From Cavenderia fasciculata (taxonomy: Eukaryota > Evosea > Eumycetozoa > Acytosteliales > Cavenderiaceae), in NCBI RefSeq assembly GCF_000203815.1, contig NW_004457695.1:806001-870000 (forward strand): 64,000 nucleotides of DNA, given 5' to 3'. The first letter of the stretch is position 1, and the number at the start of each line of letters is the position of its first letter. The translations under genes were made by a program, and so were the position numbers. The notes below the pieces were generated by a model. That model did not search any database. It was given only the letters and a program-made list of their open reading frames with translations, and was not told the DNA's origin. Below are positions 46,644 through 58,612 of the stretch, in pieces.

Positions 46644-49253
46644 ATGGCAGAAACAAATAAAGGTATGATATTATTCAGCGGTGGCTTGTTCATTTAAAGT
46701 CTTCTTTTGTCAGCATTACTCACCATCCTATTTTAATGCAACTACAGTAACACCAAAAGATTGGACAAAGGAAGAGGTTTTTGAATGGGCAAATACTCAT
46801 AAAAATCAAGACGTAAAAGACCTTTCCGTAACTTTCAAAGAGCAAGATATCGATGGAGCCAGCCTTTCAAATCTAACGATTGAAGTCTTGCGATCTTTTG
46901 GCCTCACCTTTGGAAAATCAAATACTCTTTATTCTGCGATCCAGACTCTTATTGGAAGTATGTATCAACAATTATTAAATAATTAACAATTGGTGTTAAC
47001 TGATTCCTTTACTTTTATAGAACCTACCATCGGCATTTCTGCCCCAACTCCCCAAGGTAAGACACTATCATTGCTCCTCTTTTTACACCATTTCTTTTGA
47101 TTATCTTTTTGTTTTCATTACCAATCAATGCACCACCCATCTCTTTCCTTTTAACCACTTGCTATTGTCGAACCAACCAAACACTAAACATTTGTCATTT
47201 TGTTTGTTCATCTTTTATGTCATTGACCTCTTGTGCTCATTCATATTTATAATCCTTTGGTCAAATCAAATACCATTGTCCATTCACCAAGCTACACCAC
47301 TCTTTATCACTCTACATCCTTTTATTTTTATCGCCCATCTCTTTTCCATCTTATCCACTCCTTTTGTCAAACATACCTAATTGGTGATTCAACCAATTAC
47401 CATCATTCAATCATTTTGTTTTGCTTTGTTTGTTCTCACATTACAGGCCTTCACTTGCCTCATTTTGTTGCTGGTCAATCCACCTCCAACCATTCCTAAT
47501 ATTATATCACCATTCATATCACTGGGCTTTCAAATAACTTTGTGATGATGCATTCACTCAAACCTCTACCTTTTGTTGTTAGTTTGATTACGCACCTATC
47601 CTATTAAATTTAAACAATACTCCCTTTATCATTTATCTTTCAATCAGATGTTGCATAACATTATCATCAGCCTTTTTTTGTTACCGTTTGTTCCCTCTTT
47701 CAAAATAACATCGTGTTGCATTCACTCAAGCCCCACCTTTTGTTTGTTAGTTTGATTCACGTACCTATTCGGAAAACAATACTTTTATCATTTATTGATC
47801 ATCTCACATAAATTTAATCCTTCCATCAATAATCCTTTAGATCTTTTATTGCCAAGACTCGATAAGATGGTGACATTACTCTCTAAAATGGCAAACAACA
47901 AACTTGAAAACCAATCTCACTCTGTGTCATATTCTGACTATTTTTATGAAATTAAAGAGAATATATCAACAGGCCCTTTTTGGCTCGAATTGACTAAAAC
48001 CAAAGAGCCAAAGGGTTTTGGTAAGAACCTTTCATCAACTGAGACCAAACTGCATCAAGAACTCGTCAAGCAGTTCAAGCAGCTCACCAAGGATACATCA
48101 ACACTGGAGGTGCACGACACAAGCAAGAACTTTTATCTTTTGGATAACCGATCAAAGTCACAAAACCCCAAAGCACCTGACTGGTCATTTGTGGTCAAAG
48201 GGATGCCGATCGAACAAGACTGGGTCCAAGTAGTTGGAGACACCAAGACGAGTGCCAACTTCGCACCAGAACACATTGGCCAAGTCCTGAAGTATGCAGA
48301 CATTATCCTCAACAATACCTGTCACAAAACCACTACTGCTTTCTTAGTCAATGAAACATCCATTATATTTTGGATGGTGGCAAAGGGAACAGGTGGAAAC
48401 AGTTACAGGAAGTTTGGACCGCTTCCATTCCATTCGCGCATTGGAGATACTGCATTTCGCTACATTTATTCTCTTCTGCACCAGCCAGTTACTTCTGGCT
48501 TCCCCGACGACGTACCACTGGATATCAAGAGGACATCAATGTTCCTAAAGGAGGGAGCTTCATCAACAGTCTACTCTGCTATTCATGAAGAGAAAGAAGT
48601 GGTCCTCAAGATTTACAAGCAAGAACAAGACAGATTGAAAGAATATCAGGCACTCAAAGACATGCCAAATATCCATGGTGTCAGCTCGATTATTTTACAT
48701 GGAAACGAATGGAGTCTCATTACACCAGTTGGAGATGTGCTTTCATCTGAGGAATTTACACCAAATACATTTGAAAAGGTAAAATATTTAGTTTGTTGTT
48801 AAAAATTATCATCCCTTCTAATATATATATATATTTAGCTTGTCCGTATTCTTCAACAAGTTCACCATACTACAGGTCGGGTCCATCGTGACATCAGATC
48901 CCCAAATATCGTAATGGCCAATGATGGACCTGTGATTATTGATTGGACATTTTCTACCAAGACAAGAGAGCCTATCCCTTACCTTTTACACTGCATCTGA
49001 TGCCGTATTGGTGTCTTTATCGAATGGTGGCCATCATGCATCAACTTTTTCCGATGATTTGGTGTCTTTGGCAAGATCTTATATTCTCCTGCGCAATCCC
49101 AAGACCCACGTCCATCAAGCATCGTTGGGCGAACCCGTTCAATTGTTGTCTCTATGGAAATCTGCACCACTCTATCCACATGAGACGGGTCTTTTGGATG
49201 CGGCTTTCAAAACCGACTACCAGGAAATGATCAAATTTGCTGTTGGGAAATAA
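46644..49253 (+). pseudogene. SAM - PD-(D/E)xK nuclease - kinase protein of Crinkler type, looks broken
   Basis: Multi-exon gene starting with ATG at 46644. Parts in order: a SAM domain (about 46750-46955; WTKEEVFEWANTHKNQD, LTIEVLRSFGLTFG) and a short linker. After a long intron comes a restriction-nuclease-like domain (about 47850-48450) with APDWSF and GDTKTS, i.e. PD followed 19 residues later by DxK. A protein-kinase-like domain follows (about 48530-49200) with GASSTVY, VVLKIYK, VHRDIRSPNIV and IDWTF in place of DFG. A nuclease fused to such a kinase is known from Crinkler (CRN) effector-type proteins of eukaryotes. I read the C-terminal part of the kinase as broken (about one break), so this is treated as a likely fossil of an effector/toxin-like gene. 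Its introns and codon use are amoebal. Confidence 0.7.
47528..47796 (+). repeat. Imperfect direct repeat inside the long intron
   Basis: Two copies of about 100 nt (47528-47636 and 47698-47796), spaced about 170 nt. Shared strings include TTGCATTCACTCAA-like, CACCTTTTGTTTGTTAGTTTGATT-like segments and TTTATCATTTAT. By eye about 75% identical. They lie in the intron of roughly 780 nt between the SAM and nuclease parts. Confidence 0.75.
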
Positions 49254-49590
49254 ATTATTATTATTACTGTTTCTTACCACCGATTTTATTGTGCAAATTT
49301 ATAAGAATATCTTTTTGTGTAATCAACATGCTTTTATATTATTATAAATTTACTACATATAATAATTGATCTGTGTGATAAGCGTGATAAATATGTGTAT
49401 GGGGTTAGTGGTTTATAGTGATTGAATAAATGAGTCAAGATATATTATGTGTGATCATTGCAGGTGTGAGTGAGCAATCAAATCAAAAAAACCAATCAAA
49501 AAAAAAAAAAATAAGCAGTTGGGTGTTATCAAGAGAAAAAAATAATACAAAGCTTCATTTTAATTTAAATTTACTTAGGGAGAGAGAGAG
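49254..49590. other. Intergenic spacer
   Basis: About 340 nt with GTGTGATAAGCGTGATAAATATGTG repeats near 49371-49400, an A13 run near 49500 and a GA-rich leader before 49591. No gene seen. Confidence 0.4.
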
Positions 49591-51015
49591 ATGGGAGTAA
49601 TATTAACAAAAGAACAAGAAAAAGAGTATAAGAGAAAAAGACAAACGTTGGGACCAGGATATCATTTTAATAAATCATTCATGTCAATGGATGATATCAT
49701 GCATGATGATGTAGTATTTCCAAAATCAAGATTAAAAAAACATATAGTAGATCCAAGAGAAGAATTTCCAGGTGATATGGTAGATGAAAAGAAAGCAGGA
49801 TCACTATTTATCATCAATAAACAACAACATTTCAATAATTCCATTAAAGATTTAGATCAAAAATATCAAGGAGGAGGAGGAGAAGAGAGTGGAGCAAGTG
49901 AGATCAAAAAGACTATAGAGTACCAAGAATGTCTTCTTGTTGCCTTGGCCTTTTCTTCTTTTCGAATCATGTGTATTGATTAAATGTTGATGGACTTCAT
50001 TTTACACATATATCTCGTCTATGGATTATTGTTGGGCCTCTCGACTCATCACTTCACAAGGTTCACATAGTTGGCAGTTCTGGTATCCTACGATTGGTTC
50101 ATGAACCCTTTTCTTTGGTAGACGACCGGTTTGTAGAGCTAGCTGTTTCTCTAGTGGCTAGGAATCTTTCTAGGATAACTCCGGATGATAATGACCAGAT
50201 TCACGAAGATCATTCGAGATGGGAGGATGAGCGACCAATCACATGTAGATGGATGGGTTGTAAACACCCCAATTTAACAGTTTGTCTTCTCCACGATCAC
50301 ATTAAAAGTCACCTTAGCGCACTGGTCTCCAATACAACAAGATCACCCAAAAAGAATAAGGTACAGTGCCAATGGATCAAAGAGGACCAATCCACATGTG
50401 GAGTAAACTTGGACAAATCAGAGTTTGCTGTGATAGATCACATAAGAGGTCTACATTTAGATGCAAAGGATGGTCAACTCAGAAAATCCACACCACTAAT
50501 CTCATCCTCCAATCCCAAAGACCCATTGTCATCCATTTATCTTGGTGCATTAGGATTTCCCCCAACTGCTGACCCTCGCCTCTATCTTTTCAAAACGAGG
50601 GATCCACTTTATTATACCTATAGTGAGAATATTATCGCCCAATTGGGATAATCCCCCTATCACGGTCCACAACTGTATCATGTACAGAAAGGTGTTTATA
50701 TGCACTATCTACACTGTTAAAACACCCAATTCGGTTGTTCCCCTCGACACCCCTCGCCGACCACTGGTACTTGGCGAAAAAGAATCCTACCATCGAGTTG
50801 GATTTTCCTTCCAAGAAAGAAGCAAAGAGATCGATGGAAAAGCTCAGCTCAAGCTTCACAAAGAGACACCACTATTTCTGAGAACGTTCCTCCAGGAGTT
50901 TCTAAACCAAAGCATAGAAAGGCTAAGGGATATCGTGTATTATTTAAAAGTACATGCCGCCCTAAATGAAAATACTCTCTTGTTTGAATATTTCAACCAA
51001 GTTACACAGCAATAA
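49591..51015 (+). pseudogene. Disrupted gene with paired C2H2-like zinc fingers, unidentified
   Basis: Three adjoining open frames cover 49591-49983 (ATG start), about 49980-50651 and about 50623-51015, each in a different frame and each protein-like to its edges. The first is basic then acidic (KEQEKEYKRKRQTLGPGYHF; DIMHDDVVFPKSRLKKH). The second has two zinc-finger-like motifs, CRWMGCKHPNLTVCLLHDH with IKSH and CQWIKEDQSTCGVNLDKSEF with DHIRGLH. The third is helical at the end (FLRTFLQEFLNQSIERLRDI). Both frame changes lie at short unconserved junctions with no obvious introns. It is a gene with about two frameshifts, or fewer if sequence errors are present. Family not recognised; a DNA-binding role is only suggested by the fingers. 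Confidence 0.45.
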
Positions 51016-51162
51016 ATTAAATTAAAAATAATAATTAAAAAAAAAAAGTTTTTGGGGTGAGATGTTTGATCAAAACTTGGTGATGTTCATCATTCATTAA
51101 TTTAATTTAAATTTATAGTTTTATATATACACATACACAATAGATAGATAGATAGATAAAAG

Positions 51163-52942
51163 ATGACAGCTCAACCAATGCAACAAGATCTCTCAAACGT
51201 TGCTGAAAAGGCAATCAAAGAGAACAGAGAGTTAGCAAAAGTAATTATCAAACAATTAATCAATCAATCAATCAATCAATCTATTCAGATTACAGTTGAT
51301 CAACTAACACATTTGACTTATATACTTATATATACCTATACACTGCTATAAAGAAATCACTTATCGATGCAATTGATCAATTATTGATTGCTGAGAAACA
51401 AACAAGACAAGCAGAAGATGTTCCATCAACCAGTAAAATAGCTGCTGAAATCATCAAGCTTTGTTATGAACAAAAGAGATTCGATCTAATCAATGAAAAG
51501 CTTATTTTATTATCAAAGAGAAGAGGTCAATTCAGACCAGTATGTATTTATGAAAAGAAGGAGAAAAATAGAGTAAAATGAAAAAATATTTATATTAATA
51601 CATACATACATAATACTATATCTATCTATTTATGAAATGTTTTTGTTTAGACCATTAAAGCTATTGTTCAAGAAGCAATGACCTATGTAGATATTACATC
51701 TGATATGAAAATTAAATTAGAATTGATTGATACTTTAAGAGTCATCACTGATGGAAAGGTACGTGAGAGAAAGTGAACTTCAATCAGATTGATCCATACA
51801 TCTTATTTACTTTCTTTCTTTTTTAATATTACTATGATTTATTTAGATCTTTGTTGAAAATGAAAGAGCAAGATTAACTCGTACATTATCAAAGATCAAG
51901 GAAGATGAAGGAGATATATCAGAGGCAGCCAAGATTTTACAAGATTTACAGGTTGAAACCTATGGATCGATGGAGAAGCGTGAAAAGATGCAATTCTTTA
52001 TCGAACAAATGAGATTGTGTATGAACAACAAGGACTTTATTCGTGCCCAACTCATTGCCAACAAGGTCAACAGAAAGACATTGGCCGAAGAAGAGAACCA
52101 CGACCTCAAGGTTGAATTCTACAAACAAATGATCCGTTACTATTCAAATGAAGCAAACTATTTGGAAATTACCCGTTGTTATCTCCAAATCTACGATACC
52201 CCATTCATCCAAAAGGATCAAACCCAATTAAACGAGGTCTTGAAATTGGCTTCTCTCAATGTTGTCCTCGCTCCAATGGACAATGAACAAACCGATTTAT
52301 TAAATAGAATTTATGATTACAAACCATTAAATAATTTACCAGTTTATAAGTATGAAAATAGAAAAGAAAAGAAAAGAAAAGAAAAAGAAAGATATAAAGA
52401 TCAAAAAATATATTTATACTTTATTTTTTTAATTTAGGGAATTATTAAATCAATTCAAGACATCTGAATTGGTTGGATGGACCAATTTAGTTAAAAACTA
52501 TGAAACTGAATTAAATACTCAATCCATTTTCAAGGGTGACAAGAATTGTTGGAATGATTTAAAAAAGAGAGTTGTTGAACATGTAAGTCATATAAACAAA
52601 CAAACAAACAAATTATTTATATTAACTTTTATTTTTTGCTCTATTTTATTTTAGAATCTTAAAGTTATTTCAACTTATTACAAGAGAATTTCAACCAAGA
52701 GATTATCACAATTATTAGACTTGTCAGACGATGAATCCGAACGTTTCATCTCTGATCTCGTATCCAACAAGACTATTTTTGCCAGAATCGATAGACCCGC
52801 TGGTCTTGTCAACTTTATCACTCCAAAGGACTCTGCTACTGTCCTCAATGGTTGGGCTCAAGATATTTCATCTCTATTGGATTTGGTTGAAAAGACTAAT
52901 CATTTAATTCAAAGAGAATTTATGATTCATAAGGTTATTTAA
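51163..52942 (+). CDS. psmD12: 26S proteasome regulatory subunit Rpn5/PSMD12
   Basis: PCI-domain subunit of the 19S lid. Exons 51163..51240, 51354..51539, 51651..51758, 51847..52349, 52438..52582 and 52655..52942 have matching phases and give 435 aa, the usual length. Family landmarks: KIAAEIIKLCYEQKRFDLIN, LSKRRGQFRPTIKAIVQEAM, ERARLTRTLSKIKEDEGDI, EAAKILQDLQVETYGSM, KMQFFIEQMRLCMNNKDFIR, then the PCI/winged-helix part STYYKRISTKRLSQLLDLS, the IFARIDRPAGLVNF strand and the C-terminal helix DLVEKTNHLIQREFMIHKV. The first exon has the N-terminal helical extension only. Confidence 0.96.
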
Positions 52943-54083
52943 ACAAAACATAAATACAACAAAAAAGAGAATTAGACTATTGTAGATCCATGAATAAATA
53001 TAAAGAATAATAATAACATCAAAAAAGAAATGCTATCCATCATAATAACCTCTTGGCATATGTATCCAAAAGAAAGAAAGAAAGAAAAAAAAAAAAGTAA
53101 AATAAATCTAAAGATAATTGTACAACTTAATAATACTTTAATACTTTAAATAGATATACAGATGGATTGATGGAAAGAAAAATGTGGTACGTTTTGTATT
53201 GTTGTAAAACCATCATAAAAAATAAAAATTAATGTTGAAGGGTGTGTGAAGATGGAGGGGTGTAAACAGTGTGTTATTCGAACATCGCAGTTAATTCAAC
53301 AACAACAATCCTATCTATTGGTTAAATATCTCACTCTCTTTCTTTGTCTTTGTCTTACCCACAAACAGTGTACTGTTTGACTTGATATGGTTGGGTTAGA
53401 TACAAGATACGTGTAGATCAATTGATAATATCATCAGTTCAACACAACCAACCTGACTTTTGTTTGATGTGATATGGTATTATCACATAGTGATGTGACA
53501 CATTAATCGTCAGCACAACAAGTTGTTTGATAAGTTGTATCCTCCACTCCTCCTCCTCCTCCTCCTCAACATTATAAAGATTACAATTAATTTTTTTGTC
53601 ACTCTTTGAATAATAATAATATTAATACTAATATTTATTATAAAGTGGAAATTAACATCGACATCATCAACGTACGACGTCACCATACAATTAGTCCCAA
53701 CATGTAGTATGTTGAGTATAACTCGGTTTACAAGTATGCACAGAATGAAACAGTTAAAGTTCAACAAGCATCATCAATCAGCAATATCATACAATCTATT
53801 TTTTTTTTTTGGATAGATGGATCGTTTGGAAATAGGTGATTGTAGTTGTGAACATTAACCATTAACCATATTTAATAATAATAATATGTAATATTACAAA
53901 TTATTAAACAACAACAGAACCAAGAACAAACAACAACAACAATCAAACTAACAACCTTAACCATTAATTAATTTTTAATTTTAAAAATACAAATAATATT
54001 TTATTTAAATATTAACTATTGATCTATATATATATATATAAATAGGGTCATTCATGACAAGAAGAATCTAAAAAAAAGAAAAG
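52943..54083. other. Intergenic spacer, 1.1 kb
   Basis: AT-rich with A runs near 53060-53100, GAGGAGGAGG (reverse of CCTCCTCC) near 53545-53565 and T10 near 53800. Open frames here are short and low-complexity. No gene, tRNA or conserved element is supported. It should contain the 3' UTR of PSMD12 and the promoter of the next gene. Confidence 0.4.
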
Positions 54084-54315
54084 ATGGTGATCAATACAAT
54101 TAAATTATTTATAGTTTTAATTATTATAATACTCGATTATGGATACTCTCCATTGGTATTTGCATTCTATGACAATAATATTAAACCAATTGAACTTTTA
54201 CAATTAATGTCTATTGGTAATTATAATCCATATAAAGTGGTAAGTGTCCTCACATAATCTAGATTCAATTCAAAATCCATCCAACAACAAACAACAATAT
54301 TAATATTAATATTAA

Positions 54316-54364
<49 letters not shown>

Positions 54365-56563
54365 TACTATATAGTACGGAATTGAAACACTTGTTGGTGA
54401 TACAGATAAAATGAAATTAATCTTGGACACTCAAACTAAAACTACGGCTGTTGTATCGACAGAGTGTAAAGATGGATGTCTGCCTATCGAGCCAAGATAT
54501 TCACCATCTTCTACATCCCTCATCGAAAAACAAATGCAAAGTGGTGCATATACAGATTTAACAAATTATCTTGGGTATATTTATAGATAGACACAATCAA
54601 ATATTTTAAAAAGGTACTTACATATCTCTTTTTTTAGAAATGAAATTACAGATCAATTTTCCTTTGCGAATGGTACAACAACTAAAATATTTACAAGATT
54701 TGTATCAATTATATCTCAATCTAAACCATGGTCTATTGAATGTAAGTACAAACTTCAACTTTCAAAAAATAACTAAATAGTAAAAGAAAATAATAATATT
54801 AATTAATAATATTGTTAAATTAAATTTAGATGGTGAAGCATCAAGTATTAAAGCTCAAGGAGTTTTGGGATTAGGATATGGATTAGGAGCAACTACTTTT
54901 ATGGCACAATTTGCAAAACAAACAAATGGATCTGAAGTATTTGCTTTAAGTTATTGTCCTGGTAATCCTAGAATTTGGATTGGTGGTATTGATACTACTG
55001 TTTTAACTGATCCATTAACTATAACAAATTTAGATGTATGTCCAAAAAACAAATCATAAAAAACAATCATAATAATTTATTTAATAATTTACTTTATAAT
55101 ATTATTTTCTAAAGGGAGGAACATATGGATTTAAAATTGATAATGTTTATCTTGGAGATAGAACATTATGGCAAGTTTCTGATTTTGTTTATCGTGCAAT
55201 TGTCGATGCTAAATTGCCATATACACTATTGCCATCATCGATATTTCATCAGACACTGCAATTCTTGTCAAAGGTGAAGCCGTTTGCAAGCAAGATGTCG
55301 ACACGTTTCTTTTTGGAGAAAAAATGTATTCTTAGCCCATTTGGTAAGATGTCCAACAAGGAGATCAACGAACAAATCCCACCTCTCAGAATACTGTTTA
55401 ATAAAGAGAGAAACCCAAGCGAGCTAGTGTTGGATGCTGTGCCAAGTTTGTTTGTACTGGTTGACGATATGGTGTGTCCGGGTATCGTCGAAACACTCGA
55501 CTATGTCATCTCGCTCGGTGGAAACGTCCTCGAACAGTATCTGGTGCTCTTTGACCAGGAGAATAGTAGACTTGGATTTGGACGTATGGACACATGCGAC
55601 GCTAAGCGTTGGTTGGTTGGTAATTGGAGTAAATGCTCGTTGGACAAGCAGTCGGGCTGCGCCATCCAGTCGAGACGTGTCATATGTGCGTTTGGACGAA
55701 GCAAAGTGCTCCCAGAATCAGACTGCGCCGACACGGTCCGTCCCCCATCCTACCGAAACTGCGGTGAAAAGCCAACCCCCAAACCAACGGCACCCAAGCC
55801 AAGAAACGCACCTCCTGTCGAGATTGAGTACTTGGACAAGGAATGCGTACTCCGAAACGCAACGTCGCAGTGGAAGATTGTGGGCGACTGGAACGACTGC
55901 ACGCAGATCTGTGGGTCAGGCACACAAAAGAGAAACGTGTATTGTATCGACCCGTACGGTGCAGTTGAGGATGACACCGGCAAGTGTCTGGAGCGAATGC
56001 CCGCCGACCAGAGACTGTGTGCCGTTCGAAAATGTCCGTCAGAGTTTCATTGGGAGGTGTCTCCTTGGTCGGGATGTTCAGAGCAGTGTGGAGAGAATGG
56101 ATTCCAGAATCGCCAGAGTACATGTATCGACGCTGCCACTTGGCGGTCTGTAGACACTGACCGATGCATCTCACCGCCACCAGAAGTCCAAAAAAAGTGT
56201 CGTGGACAGCCCATGTGCACACTCTTTAAATGGGACTTTGAGCCTTGTGAGCCTATCTGCTCATCAGACGATCCTGACCGACTCGCCTACATCTACTGCT
56301 TCAACACGACAAGCAACAAACAAGTTGACCAGAGAAACTGTAACGGTATCAACAACCTCCGTCTACCCAAAGAATGTGGATGCAAGAGACACCGCAAAGT
56401 AACCGTTATCGACGGGTCCGTAATTGTCGAAGAAGTAGTCGAATCTGATTCATCTCCAGCCACCTCTATCCACTATCCCATCTTATCCCATTATTATTAC
56501 AACAACACCATCATTAGCATTGTATCAATTATATTTATTTTCTTTAAACTATTATTATTTTGA
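54084..56563 (+). CDS. Pepsin-like (probably inactive) / thrombospondin type 1 repeat surface protein
   Basis: Exons 54084..54239, 54375..54574, 54638..54741, 54830..55035 and 55115..56563 join in phase for 704 aa. A signal peptide or anchor (KLFIVLIIIILDYG) is followed by an aspartic-protease-like ectodomain (about 50-370). The first active-site strand reads LILDTQTKTTAVV (Asp-Thr-Gln instead of Asp-Thr-Gly), the middle has QGVLGLGYGLGATTFMAQFA as in pepsins (GILGLG), and the second site reads IVDAKLPYTLLPSSIF (no Asp-Thr/Ser-Gly). At least two thrombospondin type 1 repeats follow: WLVGNWSKCSLDKQSGCAIQ, WKIVGDWNDCTQICGSGTQK and a third WEVSPWSGCSEQCGENGFQN. The C-terminus is hydrophobic (IISIVSIIFIFFKLLLF), fitting a GPI signal or TM anchor. 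It is probably an adhesive surface protein that uses a dead protease fold. The long last exon is G+C-richer than the first four. Confidence 0.8.
54297..54363. repeat. ATT trinucleotide tract in intron 1
   Basis: ATATTA and then about 18 ATT units fill much of the first intron of the pepsin-like/TSP1 gene. This is a typical dictyostelid microsatellite. Confidence 0.95.
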
Positions 56564-56759
56564 CCCCAACCCTAAATAAATAATTAAATCAATCAATCAA
56601 TCAATTAAAGAATACTATACTCCATACTATACTACATATATATACTATCATTTATGATTATTATTATACAACATTTTATATTATTATTATTTATTATTAT
56701 ATTATATTATTTCAAGAGACATCCAAAAGTGTGTTTTGGAGACTAAGTTATATTATTTC

Positions 56760-58499
56760 TTATTTCTTGATTTCCTTTAAAGTAGTATCAAAACGATCAA
56801 AGAATTGATTGATATGATTTGGTTGACAAATCAACATTGGTCTCATTCTAATGGCTTCGGTACCACAACCACCAGTCTCGACACCCTTGGCACGGAGCGA
56901 GTTGACGATTTGGTCTCTGATTTGTGGTGATGGGAGGTCGAAAGCCAAGAAAGTGCCGAGACCTCTGACATTGCGGAGGAGGTGTGGGAAACGTGTTTGG
57001 AATTCGTCCAAGCCGTCCTTGAGGTACTTGCCAGTGATGGCGACATTGTCGAGGAGGTGGTTCTTTTTGATTTGTTCGACGACAACCTCGAGCTCGAGGG
57101 CACGCAAGGGGTCACCCATCCAGGTGTTGAAGTTTCTGTAGCTCTCGGAGGGACGGAACTCAATGTTGTGGTAGAAGCCGGCGGCTTGCATCTTTTTGGA
57201 AAAGGTGACAATGTCGGGTGGCGAAGAGAGGTTCCAGTGGTCGTGTGCCCAGAACTTGCCGGTGGCACCCATACCGGTCTGCACCTCGTCGACGATCATC
57301 GAGACGCCGTGACGCTTGGTGAGGTCACGCAATTGTTGGAAAAAGTATGGGGTGGCCCAGTTGTCACCACCCTCGGCTTGAATGGGCTCGACGATGAGAC
57401 CGGCGACGGGGATGTGCCACGTCTTGATGAGATGCTCAACCTCGGCGAGACAACGGTCTTCCTCGGCACGATTCTCCTTTTCGTGTGCGGCGAGGGGGTA
57501 CTTGAGGTCGGGGAAGGAGGCAGCGGGCCAGTCAAAGGCGGGAATGTCGAGTTTGTGGATGGGCTTGGATCGAGTGCACGAGAGCGTGCCAAAGGTACGG
57601 CCGTGGAACCCCTTCTTGAACGAGAGGATCGAGAGAGCCGGCGAGCCGGGTGCTTGGTTGTTCATGCACGATTGGATGTCCTCTTCGTTGAATGGCTTGC
57701 CTCCACGCTTGATGTGTTGGTAGTGCATAAACACAGCCTTGAATGCACACTCGTTGGCACATGATCCGCACATTGCTGTAAACACATTGTGCAGACCTTT
57801 GGGTGCGACGGCCATAAACGAGTTTTGAATGATCGATGGCCATTCCTTGGGTGGCAGCACACCGAGTGAGGGACGGTTGATAATGGCCGAGATCCACTTG
57901 TCAGACTTGGCAGCCTTGATCAATTCGGGGTTGTTGTAACCAATGGGGATCGAAGCAATTTGACAGTACAAATCCAACAAGATATTACCATCGACGTCGG
58001 CGATATAGTTGCCACGCGAGTTGCTATAGTCGGCAAAGAAATGAGTGGCACGTGGGTCTTGTACTGCATTCAACTTTTTGTAGAGGTCGAGTGATTGTGG
58101 ACCTGGGATAACAGTCTTGACCTTTGGTTCACGGTATTCACCTGGGAACTCTGGTGTTGGTGTAGTTGGTACTTTACCTCCAACTGTACTAAAGTGTCTA
58201 ATCAAATCTAAAATAGAAATAATAAATGTAAATTTTAATGTAATGTTCTTCCTTTTCTGATGGTAAGCTAGACTACGACTACTACTCCTTCAAAGACACT
58301 ATCATTCACTCGATCATCATTCTCAAGAAAGAATCATGAATGTGTCACTATCTATATGTATGTCTGTCTGTCTGTCTGATGATATCATTGCAAGCTTGAG
58401 GGAGAGGAGAAGACTGATGTGGTGTGATGTGATGTGATGTGATGACAGGTAATTGTGATAGTACATACATTGTGGTTTAACAACCTTTGAGATCATCAT
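56760..58499 (-). CDS. gabT: 4-aminobutyrate aminotransferase, mitochondrial
   Basis: PLP enzyme that converts GABA and 2-oxoglutarate to succinate semialdehyde and glutamate. The main exon, 58207..56760, opens at an acceptor and has no ATG. A 31-nt exon at 58499..58469 (MMISKVVKPQ) with a GTATGT donor joins it in exact phase, giving MMISKVVKPQYLIRHFSTV, a good mitochondrial presequence, and 492 aa in total. Family motifs: PEFPGEYREPKVKT, GSCANECAFKAVFMHYQ, FKKGFHGRTFGTLSCTRSK, the cofactor Asp in IVDEVQTGMGATGKFWAHDH and the PLP lysine in VTFSKKMQAAGF. High G+C and C/G-ending codons suggest strong expression. The intron of about 260 nt is long here and holds TCTG and GATGT repeats (58364-58380, 58424-58445). 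Confidence 0.94.
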
Positions 58500-58612
58500 T
58501 TTGTTCTAAGTTGTTGTTAATATACTTTGTTAAAAGAAAAGAAGAAATAAGAACTGCTGATGATAGTTCGAGTTGGTAGTGTTGATGGGGAAAATTTAAT
58601 ATCCACAAACAA

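Noticed and set aside
46024-46660. Phe/Leu/Ile-rich ORFs that look like membrane proteins
   Set aside because: They come from T/C-rich low-complexity DNA and overlap in several frames with no consistent codon use.
55434-56222. Long alternative-frame ORFs over the TSP1 region
   Set aside because: The G+C-rich last exon opens other frames by composition. Only the frame with regular Cys/Trp spacing makes sense.
56982-57764. 260-codon plus-strand ORF over gabT
   Set aside because: Antisense shadow of a G+C-rich conserved enzyme gene; no family features, and the sense strand explains the sequence fully.
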